Shown in pieces: positions 1-9,800 of a DNA stretch of 64,000 nucleotides. Under the pieces are notes generated by a model. The model had not been told where the DNA came from. It saw only the letters and a list, made by a program, of their open reading frames with translations, and ran no database searches. Both the position numbers and the translations under genes were made by a program. The DNA is taken from assembly GCF_007748195.1 (NCBI RefSeq), contig NZ_CP037920.1, positions 1,054,001 through 1,118,000 on the forward strand, read 5' to 3'. Origin of the DNA: Gimesia aquarii. Its GTDB lineage: Bacteria > Planctomycetota > Planctomycetia > Planctomycetales > Planctomycetaceae. Each line of letters starts with the position of its first letter. Position 1 is the stretch's first letter.

Positions 1-3000
1 CAAATTTTATGTAAACGATTGGGAATTCTTTTTCTCATCGGTTGGATCTGCGGTCTCTTTCTGTTTGCCTGCATTCAGCGCTTCCAGTCATTTGTTAGTG
101 ACAGCTCAGAAGTTTTAGTTGGGATCGGGTTATCGATCTGTATTGGGATCTGGTTGGGTTTACCAACATCAGTTGCGCAGTCCAGCCGTGCTTCGGACTC
201 AACTTCGAAACCAATTTTTGATCGCAGAAAATTTCAATTTACGCTGCTTACTTTTGCAGGTTGGTCCATTTGTTTTCCGCTTCTTTTAAAACAATTAAAT
301 CAAGTCTTACATCTGTTTTCGATTCAACAGATGTCAAATTTTGTTTTTCTAACGGGCCTCATGATATTGGCTGCGATCGCACTCATCATGCCTGCTACCT
401 ATTGGTGTGCCCGATTATTCTGGTTGACTGTGAATCACATTGGTTTCAATTCTATTCACCAGCTGAATCAACATATTGCCCGTTATTTAGCAGGCATCGT
501 ATTTGGACTGTTCATTGCTATCTTTTGGTTAGTGCCGCAACTAGGCTGGACGATTTCGCTTGCATTTCCTGTCGGAGTTTCTTTACTGATCTGTTTTGGT
601 CCATGGATCGTAGCTCACTTAAGATCTTTATTCCCTGAATCACTTGAGTGGATTTCGGTGAATTTGATTAAAATGAAATCAGGTTCACTTTCTAAGGAGA
701 ATGAGAGTTTGCTGTCAGAAAAGCAGACTGATATTCCCTTTGTGATAGATGGTAGTCGTTTTCTTGTTAGTCTCGCCGTCGGAATTCTCTTTGTGACTTC
801 GAGTCGTGTTCTCTTTCAATTGTATCCAGATTCACTTTACCTGAAAGTGATAGCCTGGTCTGCATTCTTAGCTGGAATTGCAATTGCATTGAATTTCATC
901 CGTTTTGGTGGGTTAGAGGCTGCGGTTCAGTCAACAATCTGTTTCACTTTAGGAACAGGCATCGTTGGCATTGGTTGTCTGGCACTATTCCCTCTGTTTG
1001 TCTCTTGGATGCTGTATGCAAATGCTTTCATTGAGTTTGCTTTCGTTCTGGCATTGGTAAGAGGAGCTTTAACTGCGTTTATCTTTTGTGGTCTCGGGTA
1101 TTGTTGGGGTGGTTTTTTAAATTTATCGATTCAGCCCAAGCGTTCGCGGGAAAACCAAATATCAATGTATCCGCTTCCCATTTGGCAGCCATTCTGTTTC
1201 CTGGCAGGCGTATTACTTAGTTATGGGCTCGTTAGTACTTCAATTGCAGATGTCAGATCAGTTGCTGCGATTTCTGCATTGGTTTTACTATGTCTGGCAG
1301 TGACGATTTGGTTTTCGCAGTACCGGCTTCCTCGAACGAGAACACAAGCTGTGATTGCGAGTTTCTGTTTAATGGCACTCATTACCGGCTTACTGTTTCA
1401 TCACAATTATGATGCCCGTCGCTCAGCAAAATTATTATTTTCAACGAATACATTTACAGGCTTGCGTTACGGATTAAATTCAGAGCTATTGCCTTATTTG
1501 GATGAGGGGCGTTGCTTTTCGGAAGTCGAAGGTGAATATGGCACATTTACGCTCTGGTCATTTCGTGAGAATCAAATCCAGATCCGCAGGAGTGGACTGC
1601 CATTTGGAGTCACAACTGTCGATCCTGGGTTGTGTCCTCACACGACTGGGGAACTGATGCCTTTCCTGATCCCCGTGATTCTTCATGAGCGTCCCTCGGA
1701 AGTCTTATTTTTAGGTCTGGGAGCAGGGGTCGGCGTCAACTCCAGTTTGGATTTCCCGGTTCAAAAAGTGACTTGTCTGGAATCCGATCAAGGGTTAGTC
1801 AAATTGTATGAGGAAGAGCTTGCGTCTCGAAATTCAATTTCTGCATTCGATTCAGAACAAGTTCAATTGATTCAACTACCGATTGCGTTGGCGATGGCGT
1901 CTCGAACTGAATCGGAAAAGCAATATGATTTGATTATCAGTAATCCAGTTCAGTCAGTGGTGACACAGTCGTTGTCTGAATATACGGCTGAGTTTTATCA
2001 GAATGTTTCCCGTCATCTGAATGAAGAAGGGATTTTTTGTCAGAGGTTTCAGCACATAGATTTTGGAGCCCAGCCTTTACGTGTGATAGCACAAACATTT
2101 CTTTCCCAGTTTAAACAGGTTATGGCAATTGAAATTGCCAATGGTGAAACATTATTTTTGGCAACGAATTCTGAGCAAGGCTTTATTCGGGAAAATTTGA
2201 TTGATCGGCTACAAGCTCCCCAGGTAAGACGTACAATGGCGCAAGTAGGCTGGGACTGGTCTGTTTTGATGAATCTGGCTGCTTATTCTCATGATGCGTT
2301 GAAAGACATGGCCGATGATGTGAAAACATCCGTGAATAATACTTCGACCGGTAATTTTGCTTTTACACTACCTTTCGAATTAATGCGCTGGGGATTAAAG
2401 CGAGAAGAAATTCAGAAGATGGTTTCCAAAGAAAATCGTACCGGCCGTATTATCAACTGGATGCCACTTGAAAAAGATGATCCCATCGTACTTAGGAGAC
2501 TGTCTGAAGTCACTGCGCAAAATAAATTGATGGCACAATACCCTGATCAATACTGGAAGTACCGTAAACCTGCCAAGGAACAGATTACAGAAAACCCGCG
2601 TTCATTGATCCGGCAAGTTGCCGCAGAGAACTTAAATGATGATTATATTCATAGTGAAGACAAACGCCGCATGCTCTATTTCAAAGCATTATCAGATGCG
2701 ATGGAAAAAGCGAATCCTTCGATTGAACTTATCAGCCGTGTTGTGAAATTTACCTCTACCTATGATCCAATGGTGAGCTATTTTATGCATGATGAAGTGG
2801 CCGAACTCTACAAAAAGTCAAAAGACGCTCCTCCAATTCTCGAATTTTCACATCGACTTCATGCCATCAATTATGGGGCTGTCTCAGATCGATCTATCAA
2901 TTCTGTCGTGCGGGCTCTGGAATTAGCAGCCACTAGGTCTGAGATGTTCCAGAGATCGGAACAGCAATGGGACCATTTAAATGGATTACTACAGGCTCTG

Positions 3001-3300
3001 AAAGTACGTTGGGAGAATCGTTCTCAAGCACGGCCCGTCACATCCAAGCAGGCATTACATGATATCGAGTTAAGTATATCTGCAATCGAATTGGCATTTG
3101 ATGCCATGGATGGATTACACGATCAAATAGGGGTTTCACAGCAAAGTTGGGATCTACGAAAACTGGTTTTAGAACGAACATTGGTTCGGCCTTTACAGAC
3201 CTATCAAAATCGAGTGTTACCACACCACTATAAAAAAACGCGCGAAGAAGCCAAAAAACTGTTGGAGAATATTAAGCTTCCCGAAGCTGATGCACTTTGA
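1..3300 (+). CDS. Membrane protein with spermidine-synthase-like methyltransferase domain (5' partial)
   Basis: The frame is open to the left edge (codons from base 1), so the gene almost certainly begins outside the window; the TTG at 19 is not a convincing start. The first ~470 residues form many hydrophobic segments, an integral membrane region. After it comes a soluble domain with a Rossmann-type SAM motif (VLFLGLGAGVGV, about residue 567), followed by an acidic strand end (CLESD) and a later DLIISNPVQS motif, as in spermidine-synthase-like methyltransferases fused to membrane domains. A further ~380-residue C-terminal region is charged, probably helical and unassigned. Substrate unknown: the family fold suggests SAM or decarboxylated-SAM chemistry, but polyamine synthesis is not shown. 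It is followed on the same strand, after ~265 bp, by a secreted hypothetical. Confidence 0.75.
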   Translation, partial: QILCKRLGILFLIGWICGLFLFACIQRFQSFVSDSSEVLVGIGLSICIGIWLGLPTSVAQSSRASDSTSKPIFDRRKFQFTLLTFAGWSICFPLLLKQLNQVLHLFSIQQMSNFVFLTGLMILAAIALIMPATYWCARLFWLTVNHIGFNSIHQLNQHIARYLAGIVFGLFIAIFWLVPQLGWTISLAFPVGVSLLICFGPWIVAHLRSLFPESLEWISVNLIKMKSGSLSKENESLLSEKQTDIPFVIDGSRFLVSLAVGILFVTSSRVLFQLYPDSLYLKVIAWSAFLAGIAIALNFIRFGGLEAAVQSTICFTLGTGIVGIGCLALFPLFVSWMLYANAFIEFAFVLALVRGALTAFIFCGLGYCWGGFLNLSIQPKRSRENQISMYPLPIWQPFCFLAGVLLSYGLVSTSIADVRSVAAISALVLLCLAVTIWFSQYRLPRTRTQAVIASFCLMALITGLLFHHNYDARRSAKLLFSTNTFTGLRYGLNSELLPYLDEGRCFSEVEGEYGTFTLWSFRENQIQIRRSGLPFGVTTVDPGLCPHTTGELMPFLIPVILHERPSEVLFLGLGAGVGVNSSLDFPVQKVTCLESDQGLVKLYEEELASRNSISAFDSEQVQLIQLPIALAMASRTESEKQYDLIISNPVQSVVTQSLSEYTAEFYQNVSRHLNEEGIFCQRFQHIDFGAQPLRVIAQTFLSQFKQVMAIEIANGETLFLATNSEQGFIRENLIDRLQAPQVRRTMAQVGWDWSVLMNLAAYSHDALKDMADDVKTSVNNTSTGNFAFTLPFELMRWGLKREEIQKMVSKENRTGRIINWMPLEKDDPIVLRRLSEVTAQNKLMAQYPDQYWKYRKPAKEQITENPRSLIRQVAAENLNDDYIHSEDKRRMLYFKALSDAMEKANPSIELISRVVKFTSTYDPMVSYFMHDEVAELYKKSKDAPPILEFSHRLHAINYGAVSDRSINSVVRALELAATRSEMFQRSEQQWDHLNGLLQALKVRWENRSQARPVTSKQALHDIELSISAIELAFDAMDGLHDQIGVSQQSWDLRKLVLERTLVRPLQTYQNRVLPHHYKKTREEAKKLLENIKLPEADAL

Positions 3301-3565
3301 GGCTGAGGATTCTTTTCAGAGTAAATACAGGAATCGATTGATAAACTAAGTGTCGATCCGATGTAAGCAGCTTCAATCATTCTCTAGAATTTCAAATTCA
3401 TTTCCTTCACTCGCGTTAAAAAGCCCAATTTTCTGAATCTTTTTGGACTCTAAACGAGTATATTGGGAAATGTTGAATAGGGCACTTTTGTCAGGTGAGA
3501 CTCCCCAAGTGGCAAGAGGAAAGCTCAATTTCAGGTTACTTTCGAATCCTCGGAAAAGGCGGACT

Positions 3566-5446
3566 ATGACGGACAACTTTCATTCAAATTCATATCGTGT
3601 GTTTTCTAAACATAGAACAATTTTTCGGTGTGTATGTAGCATAATACTGTTGACCGGCCTGCTTTTCAGTAACTCCCTCTGGGGGCAGGAACCGTCCAAA
3701 AAAGACTCAGAGAAAAAAGAGAAAACAAAACAGGCAGTAGAGACGTTATTACCTAAGCCGATTATTGTCATCAATTTTGCAAGTGTTGAGCGCATTTTAC
3801 AGGACATCGATTTGATTTTCGAATTGGCAGAGCGCCCTGAAATTGCTGAGATTGCTTCATCTTCTCTCGCGAATGTCAACGATCTCGAAGGTATCGACCA
3901 AAACAAAAACATGGGAGTGGAAATGTATCTGAAAACAGGGTTATTACCTCAGCCTGTTTTCATCATGTATCTTCCCATTTCAAAAGTCCGCTCCTTTATT
4001 GAGACGCTAGAAGCGGTCATTCCCGGTGATGAAGAAACAATCAAAAAAGACCCAAATCGAGATGATCTCTATATTGTTAATGGCAGACGTGGTGAGTCTT
4101 TAATTCGGATGCAAGACAATTACGCTCATATGCTGTTTCGAGGTGGAGAAAGTGAAGAAACACTCGACCTGATTACATCCCGAGATTTTGATAATCCCAC
4201 CCAGCAATTTCAGAACTTAACCAATAACTATGACCTTGCAGTGAAGCTGGATTTAAGTGGCGTTCCTGAATTGATGCGAACAACATTTTTAGGATTTTTT
4301 CGTACTGCAATCGAAACTCAGTTACAACAAAGAGATGGAGAATCTGATTCTGCTTATGAACTACGACGTATGTCGGGCAAGCAGAATATCGAAGGGATCG
4401 AATATTTTCTCAACGAAGCTCAGGAGTTAGTTTTAGGGGGATATATTGATAAAGAGCAGAAAAAGGGAATCATTGATTTCCTGATCAAGGCAAGACCAAA
4501 TAGCGATCTGGCTCGTGATATTAAAAATATTCCCGGCAAGGCCAGTTATTTCAGTGTGGTGACCTCACGTGAGAATCTACCTGTCGCGGCTTCTGCATCA
4601 ATGAATATTGCGCGTCGTGAGCGAGAATCTTATCACGCTTATTTAACTTACTTTGAGAAACAACTCGCTGAAAAGTTGTTAGCTGAAGATGAACGTCTGC
4701 AAAATACAAATTCCGTAAAGCAGTTTTTTGGTCCCATTAAATCAATGGTGAAGAAGGGACACCTCGATTTGTTTGCACAACTCGTTGCAACACCTTCACG
4801 AAAGTTTGCCTTGATCGGCGGCATCAAGGTTACTCCTTCTTCCAATCTACCGGCTGCTTTACTGGATATGATCGAACGCGTCGATAAATTACCTGACAAT
4901 AAGGCAAAAATATTTACGAATGCGGAAACCGTTCAGGGGATCGCCCTGCATCAGTTACAGCCTGATATCAAGTCGGCCGATGATCGACAGAAACGTTTTT
5001 TAGGTGGCGTGCCCTCACTTTATGTTGGTGCCGATTCACAGGTGATCTGGTTTGCGATGGGAACGGATATCGCAGTTTCTGCACTCAATGAAGCAATCGA
5101 ACAGATTAATACGGCATCACCTGAAGCACGAAAAGAACAGCACACGGCTCCCTTCCAGATAGAGTTTCACATGCGACCCTGGTTAAGCTTGTTTTCCGAA
5201 GAAGAAATCGATCAGAGTGGTGTCATGCAAGTACTGGATGTTGCATTTGAAAAGGACAACGATTTAATTCAAATGACAACTCAACCAACTGAGACGGGAG
5301 TTCGAACCCAGATCCAAGTCGATGAGGGGTATTTAAAACTGTTGGGGCTTTCAATCTCGAAGCAATTTGATCGTAATCAGGAACGTCGTGCTCGCAGAGA
5401 ACGGGAACGCCAGAAAAAGAAAGCGAAAGAAAATCAGAATAATTAA
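3566..5446 (+). CDS. Secreted hypothetical protein
   Basis: I do not recognise the family. The frame is open from 3443, but I chose the ATG at 3566 because AAAAGG lies just upstream and because the protein then starts with a basic stretch and a hydrophobic segment (CSIILLTGLLFSNSLWG), a normal export signal. The mature protein (~590 residues) opens with a Lys/Glu-rich linker and continues as a mixed globular protein with no Cys cluster or catalytic motif I can name. The C-terminus is very basic (RRARRERERQKKKAK). It is likely periplasmic or envelope-attached. The gene converges on the EF-hand gene at 5489, with a hairpin between them. Confidence 0.7.
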   Translation: MTDNFHSNSYRVFSKHRTIFRCVCSIILLTGLLFSNSLWGQEPSKKDSEKKEKTKQAVETLLPKPIIVINFASVERILQDIDLIFELAERPEIAEIASSSLANVNDLEGIDQNKNMGVEMYLKTGLLPQPVFIMYLPISKVRSFIETLEAVIPGDEETIKKDPNRDDLYIVNGRRGESLIRMQDNYAHMLFRGGESEETLDLITSRDFDNPTQQFQNLTNNYDLAVKLDLSGVPELMRTTFLGFFRTAIETQLQQRDGESDSAYELRRMSGKQNIEGIEYFLNEAQELVLGGYIDKEQKKGIIDFLIKARPNSDLARDIKNIPGKASYFSVVTSRENLPVAASASMNIARRERESYHAYLTYFEKQLAEKLLAEDERLQNTNSVKQFFGPIKSMVKKGHLDLFAQLVATPSRKFALIGGIKVTPSSNLPAALLDMIERVDKLPDNKAKIFTNAETVQGIALHQLQPDIKSADDRQKRFLGGVPSLYVGADSQVIWFAMGTDIAVSALNEAIEQINTASPEARKEQHTAPFQIEFHMRPWLSLFSEEEIDQSGVMQVLDVAFEKDNDLIQMTTQPTETGVRTQIQVDEGYLKLLGLSISKQFDRNQERRARRERERQKKKAKENQNN

Positions 5447-5448
5447 TA

Positions 5449-5481
5449 CATTATCAAGAGTACAATTGTTAAATGATAATG
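5449..5481. terminator. Hairpin between convergent genes
   Basis: An 8-bp perfect stem (CATTATCA / TGATAATG) with a 17-nt loop sits in the 42-bp gap between two convergent genes. The stem is AT-rich. On the + side the nearest T-rich run (tttcttttt) starts about 10 nt later. It is plausible as a weak shared transcription end. Confidence 0.45.
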
Positions 5482-5488
5482 AATGCCA

Positions 5489-6517
5489 TTATTTCTTTTT
5501 GATCGTTACATAATGATTAATAAACTGTGCTTGTGACATAGATTGTGACAGATCAATATTTGCGCCTTCGAACAAGCGACGCATAGAACGGCTTTTTTTC
5601 CACTCTTCGGCAGAGACGGTATCATCTTTATTGCGGTCGAGCAGTTTGAAAAAGTACTTGGCTTGAGTGTTTATCGGATCGTTACTAGAGGCAGTTGATT
5701 TTGTAGGAGCCGTTTTCTCTTTCGTAGTCTTCTTGGATTCACTGAGCTTAGCAGAATCTTCCGATTTTCCTGAATCTGTTCGTGATTCGGTTGGCTGATC
5801 CCGATTGAGAGCAAACATGAAAGAAGCAGCACTGCGCTGTGTTTTACCTTCTTTTGAGAGCTTGATTTCACGCGGTGTCAAAAAACCATCTCCGTTCAAA
5901 TCCATCGTAAAAAAATCATTGAGCTTAGTAGGGTTGTTTTTTCTCCATTCATACAAGCCAATCTGACCATCTTGATCTGTATCGTGAGGAATAAAATCTT
6001 TCGATAAATCAACTGTTGTGCGTTCCAGCTTGGCGGTTTCTTTTTTAGTCGAACTACTGGATTTGCGACTGGAAGAACTCGTCGGTCTGGTCTCTCTACC
6101 TGATTGAAATGAACCATAACGGCCCCGCATTTCACGCTGGTCAAACCCTCTCTGTGAAACCGATCCTGAACTTCCACTTGGAGAAGAACTCCTAAAGACC
6201 ATTGGTCGTCTTTGCCCTCCTTCATCTGAAGAACCTCTCCGACTGCGCATGCGTTCCATGAGCTTAGGCAAAATCTGCTCAAATTCTTTTTGACTGATAC
6301 TACGAGATGTATCCAATCCTGCTGCTTCCAGAGACTCTTTCAGGCGTCCGGGCATCTGTGCAAATTCTGCCGGTTCCATTACGCCGTTTTTATTTCGATC
6401 AATAAACGACATAAATCGTTGAGTACGGCTTTCATCAGTGGACTGTGCCGAAGCCTGATCAAGTTTGACCCCTACCAGCATTAAAGGCAGAAGTAGCAGA
6501 CTGAGAAATCGAAACAT
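5489..6517 (-). CDS. Secreted EF-hand protein
   Basis: Four EF-hand calcium-binding loops are readable: DRNKNGVMEPAEF near the N-terminus, DTDQDGQIGLYEW and DLNGDGFLTPREI in the middle, and DRNKDDTVSAEEW near the C-terminus. Serine-rich, low-complexity linkers separate them. The ATG at 6517 is preferred over the upstream one at 6577 because GAAGGAAG lies directly before it and the product then starts with a clean signal peptide (MFRFLSLLLLPLMLVGV). Exported multi-EF-hand proteins are common in planctomycetes; their roles are mostly unknown. The third loop is the closest to canonical. The fourth has DD where a Gly is usual, so it may bind poorly. The gene is transcribed away from the secretion locus that starts at 6847. 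Confidence 0.8.
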   Translation of the reverse strand: MFRFLSLLLLPLMLVGVKLDQASAQSTDESRTQRFMSFIDRNKNGVMEPAEFAQMPGRLKESLEAAGLDTSRSISQKEFEQILPKLMERMRSRRGSSDEGGQRRPMVFRSSSPSGSSGSVSQRGFDQREMRGRYGSFQSGRETRPTSSSSRKSSSSTKKETAKLERTTVDLSKDFIPHDTDQDGQIGLYEWRKNNPTKLNDFFTMDLNGDGFLTPREIKLSKEGKTQRSAASFMFALNRDQPTESRTDSGKSEDSAKLSESKKTTKEKTAPTKSTASSNDPINTQAKYFFKLLDRNKDDTVSAEEWKKSRSMRRLFEGANIDLSQSMSQAQFINHYVTIKKK

Positions 6518-6846
6518 TTTCTTCCTTCGCGGTATTTTAGGCGGTCTTTTCGTGTCAGGACCGTGTTTAATAGACAACTACAGGGATTTTGCGCATCTAA
6601 AGCTTCTAGATGCAAGAGGTTTTCCCCAGAGATAACATAATAACACCAGTTATCGCGGAAAAGATCGTTCAAATCGAAAAGATTTCAGTGATCTTTGAAA
6701 CGGGCCGTAAGCTATTGAAGTATCACATGATAGTGCATGTTTGGGCAATTTGCTCTTGTATTTGATTTTTGCCACTCATAGCATAATGGTCATAAGGATA
6801 TCTTTATAATAAGTCTTTTTTGTCGTATTCGGAATTGTCATTCACA
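6518..6846. promoter_or_regulatory. Divergent intergenic region upstream of secretion locus
   Basis: About 330 bp separate the divergently transcribed EF-hand gene and the first gene of the secretion locus. It must carry promoters for both. I see AT-rich stretches but no -35/-10 pair good enough to call, and no strong dyad. Confidence 0.35.
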
Positions 6847-9800
6847 ATGGTCCTGAAAACAAAATCCTTTCATTGCTTTGTCGTTATCTTGGTGGCACTC
6901 ATTTTATGTTCAGATTCTGTCCACCAGTCACTCCAGGCTCAACAGCCGGGAGGCCGACCGGACCGGGGAGGATTTGGCGGTCGCAGAGATCGAGGAGGCT
7001 TTGGTGGCAGAGGAAGCTTCGGTGGCGGGGGACCACGAGGTGACCTTGGTTCCTTAGTAGCTCGCGAAGCAGTACAGAAGGAACTTCAGTTAACCGAGGA
7101 CCAGAAAAAAAAGCTGAGTGAAGTAGCTCAAGAACTTCGCCCCAATCGCGAAATGATGGAGAAATTTAGGGACCAGATGCGCGAAGCACAATCGGAAGAA
7201 GCGCTTAGCAAAATTCGCGAAGAGATGGGCTCTGTATTCGAAAAACGGAGAAAAGAAGGCGAAGCGAAACTTTTTGGACTATTGAATGAAACGCAAGCGG
7301 CTCGATTAAAGCAACTGCAATTGCAAGAAACCGGGTACCGTCAGCTGACCAATGAAGAAACAACGAAACAGCTTAATCTATCCGATGAACAATCGAAAAA
7401 AATCAAAGCAATTGAGGAGCAACGGCTCGCAGCGCGTCGCGAATTAGGACGCCGTGCTTCATCAGAAGAACGTGAAAAACTTCAAAAAGAATTCGATCAG
7501 AAAATTGAAAGCATTTTAACGAAAGAACAACAATCTCAATGGAAACAAATGCTCGGTCCAGCATTGGTCTCGGATCAAAATCAGAATTCTACAACTGTAA
7601 CAAGTAATGAAGTTTCTTCACCTCGTCCACGCCCTCAGATTCCAATGGAACCGGAAGGCTTGCGGCCGCAAGACCGTCGTATTTCATTTGGTGGCGGAAA
7701 AGAAGTTGCTATGGATAAAACTGCAGATCAACCCCAAGTCGGAAGTGAGCCAAAACCAGTTCGTAAAATGTCGTTCAATTTCCGGTTTGCTCCCTGGGGA
7801 GATGTTTTGAAACTCTTTGCAGAGTCTGCAGGTTATACACTTGATTTAAACGATGTTCCACCGGGGACTTTTAACTATTTTGATAAAGGTTCTTATACGC
7901 CAACCGAAGCGTTGGACATTATCAATGGTTACTTGTTGCAGAAAGGGTATGTCATTGTTCGTCGCAATCAGTTTCTGGTTGTCTTAAATATTGATAATGG
8001 AATCCCCCCCAATCTGGTCCCCATCGTTAGCTCTGAAGAAATTGCCAAACGTGGAAAGAATGAACTGATGAGTGTTTCTTTTCAATTAGAAGGAGTTGAC
8101 CTCGATCAAGTTTCTAAAGAAGTACAAGCTATATTAGGTCCTCAGGGGAAATCTGTTGCATTGAAAACAGCAAACTCGATTATCGTTACCGATATTGGCA
8201 GTAATCTATTACGTGTCAAAAAAATTCTGGAAGGAGCGATTGCCAATGGGGGACCCACCGATCTCGTATTTCGCTCTTTCGATTTAAAGTATATTGATGC
8301 TTCGGAAGCAGAGAAGATTGTTCGCAATCAATTTGGGCTCCCTGCGGCAACGCAAAATGTGAGTTCCAGTGCTATCATGGCCCGCTATTACGAAGCACGG
8401 TCTCGACGCAGCAGTAGTAGCAGTAGCAAGAGCACCCCACAACCGACAACGACCGGTAAATCAACACAGGTAACAGCAGACCCTCGTACCAATCGTCTCT
8501 TGGTGACTGCAACACCTGCTCAAATCAAAATCGCAGAAGAAATCATTAAATCGATCGATGTGGATGAAGACAGTTTGGGAAGTCTGGTGGCAGGAGGAGG
8601 TCACCGACCGTTTTTGCAGGTCTATTCAATTAGTTCAGCTGATTCGCGCGAAGTCACGAAAACATTAGATGCAATGATGCCTGGCGTGGTCGTGAATGAA
8701 GATGCTCGCAATGGAAAGATTCACATTCTAGCGACACTCAAAGAACACAAAAAAATTGACGAGATGATTCGTCAGTTAGATGGCGAAGGGGGGAGTCAGT
8801 CTGTTTCTGTCATCAATCTCAGTTTCCTCGATCCTATCTCTGCAACGACGACGCTACGCTCGCTGTTTTTGAGAGATGGCAATGATGCTCCGACAATTGA
8901 GGCAGACTTGCTGGGGCGGCGCCTGCTGGTACGTGGTTCGCCAGATCAGGTCATTCAAATCAAAACGGTATTAGCACAATTGGGTGAAGATGGGACCGGT
9001 AAATCAAACGATGTCAGAGACAATAGCCCTGTTCGTACGATTCCGCTTGGTGGCCGTGATTCGAAAGAAATTCTGCAGTTGATCGATAAGCTCTGGTCAG
9101 CCTCTTCTGGTGAGGAGAATCCAATCCGAATCGTCGTACCTTCTGACAATTCATTAATCCGCGAAAAAGTATTGGGAGAAGAGAGCGCTCCCGTTAGAAA
9201 TCGAGGTTACCGCGTACCAACTCAAAGTACGGGAGCACCTTTGAATCGTCCGATTCAGCTCAGGCAACCTGCTTCAGAATCTGACACTCAGCGGTTTTTC
9301 TTTACTGCAAGCGAGCAGAAATCAGAGAGTGAAGCAACTCAGCAAAAAAATGCTGCTACCGAGACGAATACTGCTGATGAAGTGAAGACAGAATCAGTGG
9401 ATCAGAAAACATCGACTCAGAAATCTTCACAATCGGATAAAAAGAAACCAGTTGCCATTTCGACCAACGGAGATAATCTAATCATTTCATCAACCGATTT
9501 GGAAGCTTTGAATCGGCTTGAGCAAATGATAGAAGCATTAACCCAGGCGATTCCTCCTAAAAATCAATGGACGGTCTTTTATCTGCGTTCTGCTGACGCA
9601 ACGGCCACGGCTAAGATGCTGGAAAGCCTGTTTCCAACCAGTTCAGTATCAGATATGGCACCAGACTCTGGTATGTTTGGCGGATTGTCTTCCATCGGGG
9701 GCAGTCTGATGGACGCCACCGGCTTATCTACTTTGGGTATGGGACCTCAGACATTACGCATCATTCCAGAAGTAAGATCCAATGCGCTTTATGTTACAGG

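Noticed and set aside
19..21. TTG as start of the first gene
   Set aside because: The frame is open to base 1 with no stop and no ribosome binding site can be seen, so the gene is more likely cut by the window edge.
3541..3560. TTCGAATCC segment as a tRNA T-arm
   Set aside because: No acceptor, D or anticodon arm can be built around it, and it lies in the leader of a coding frame.
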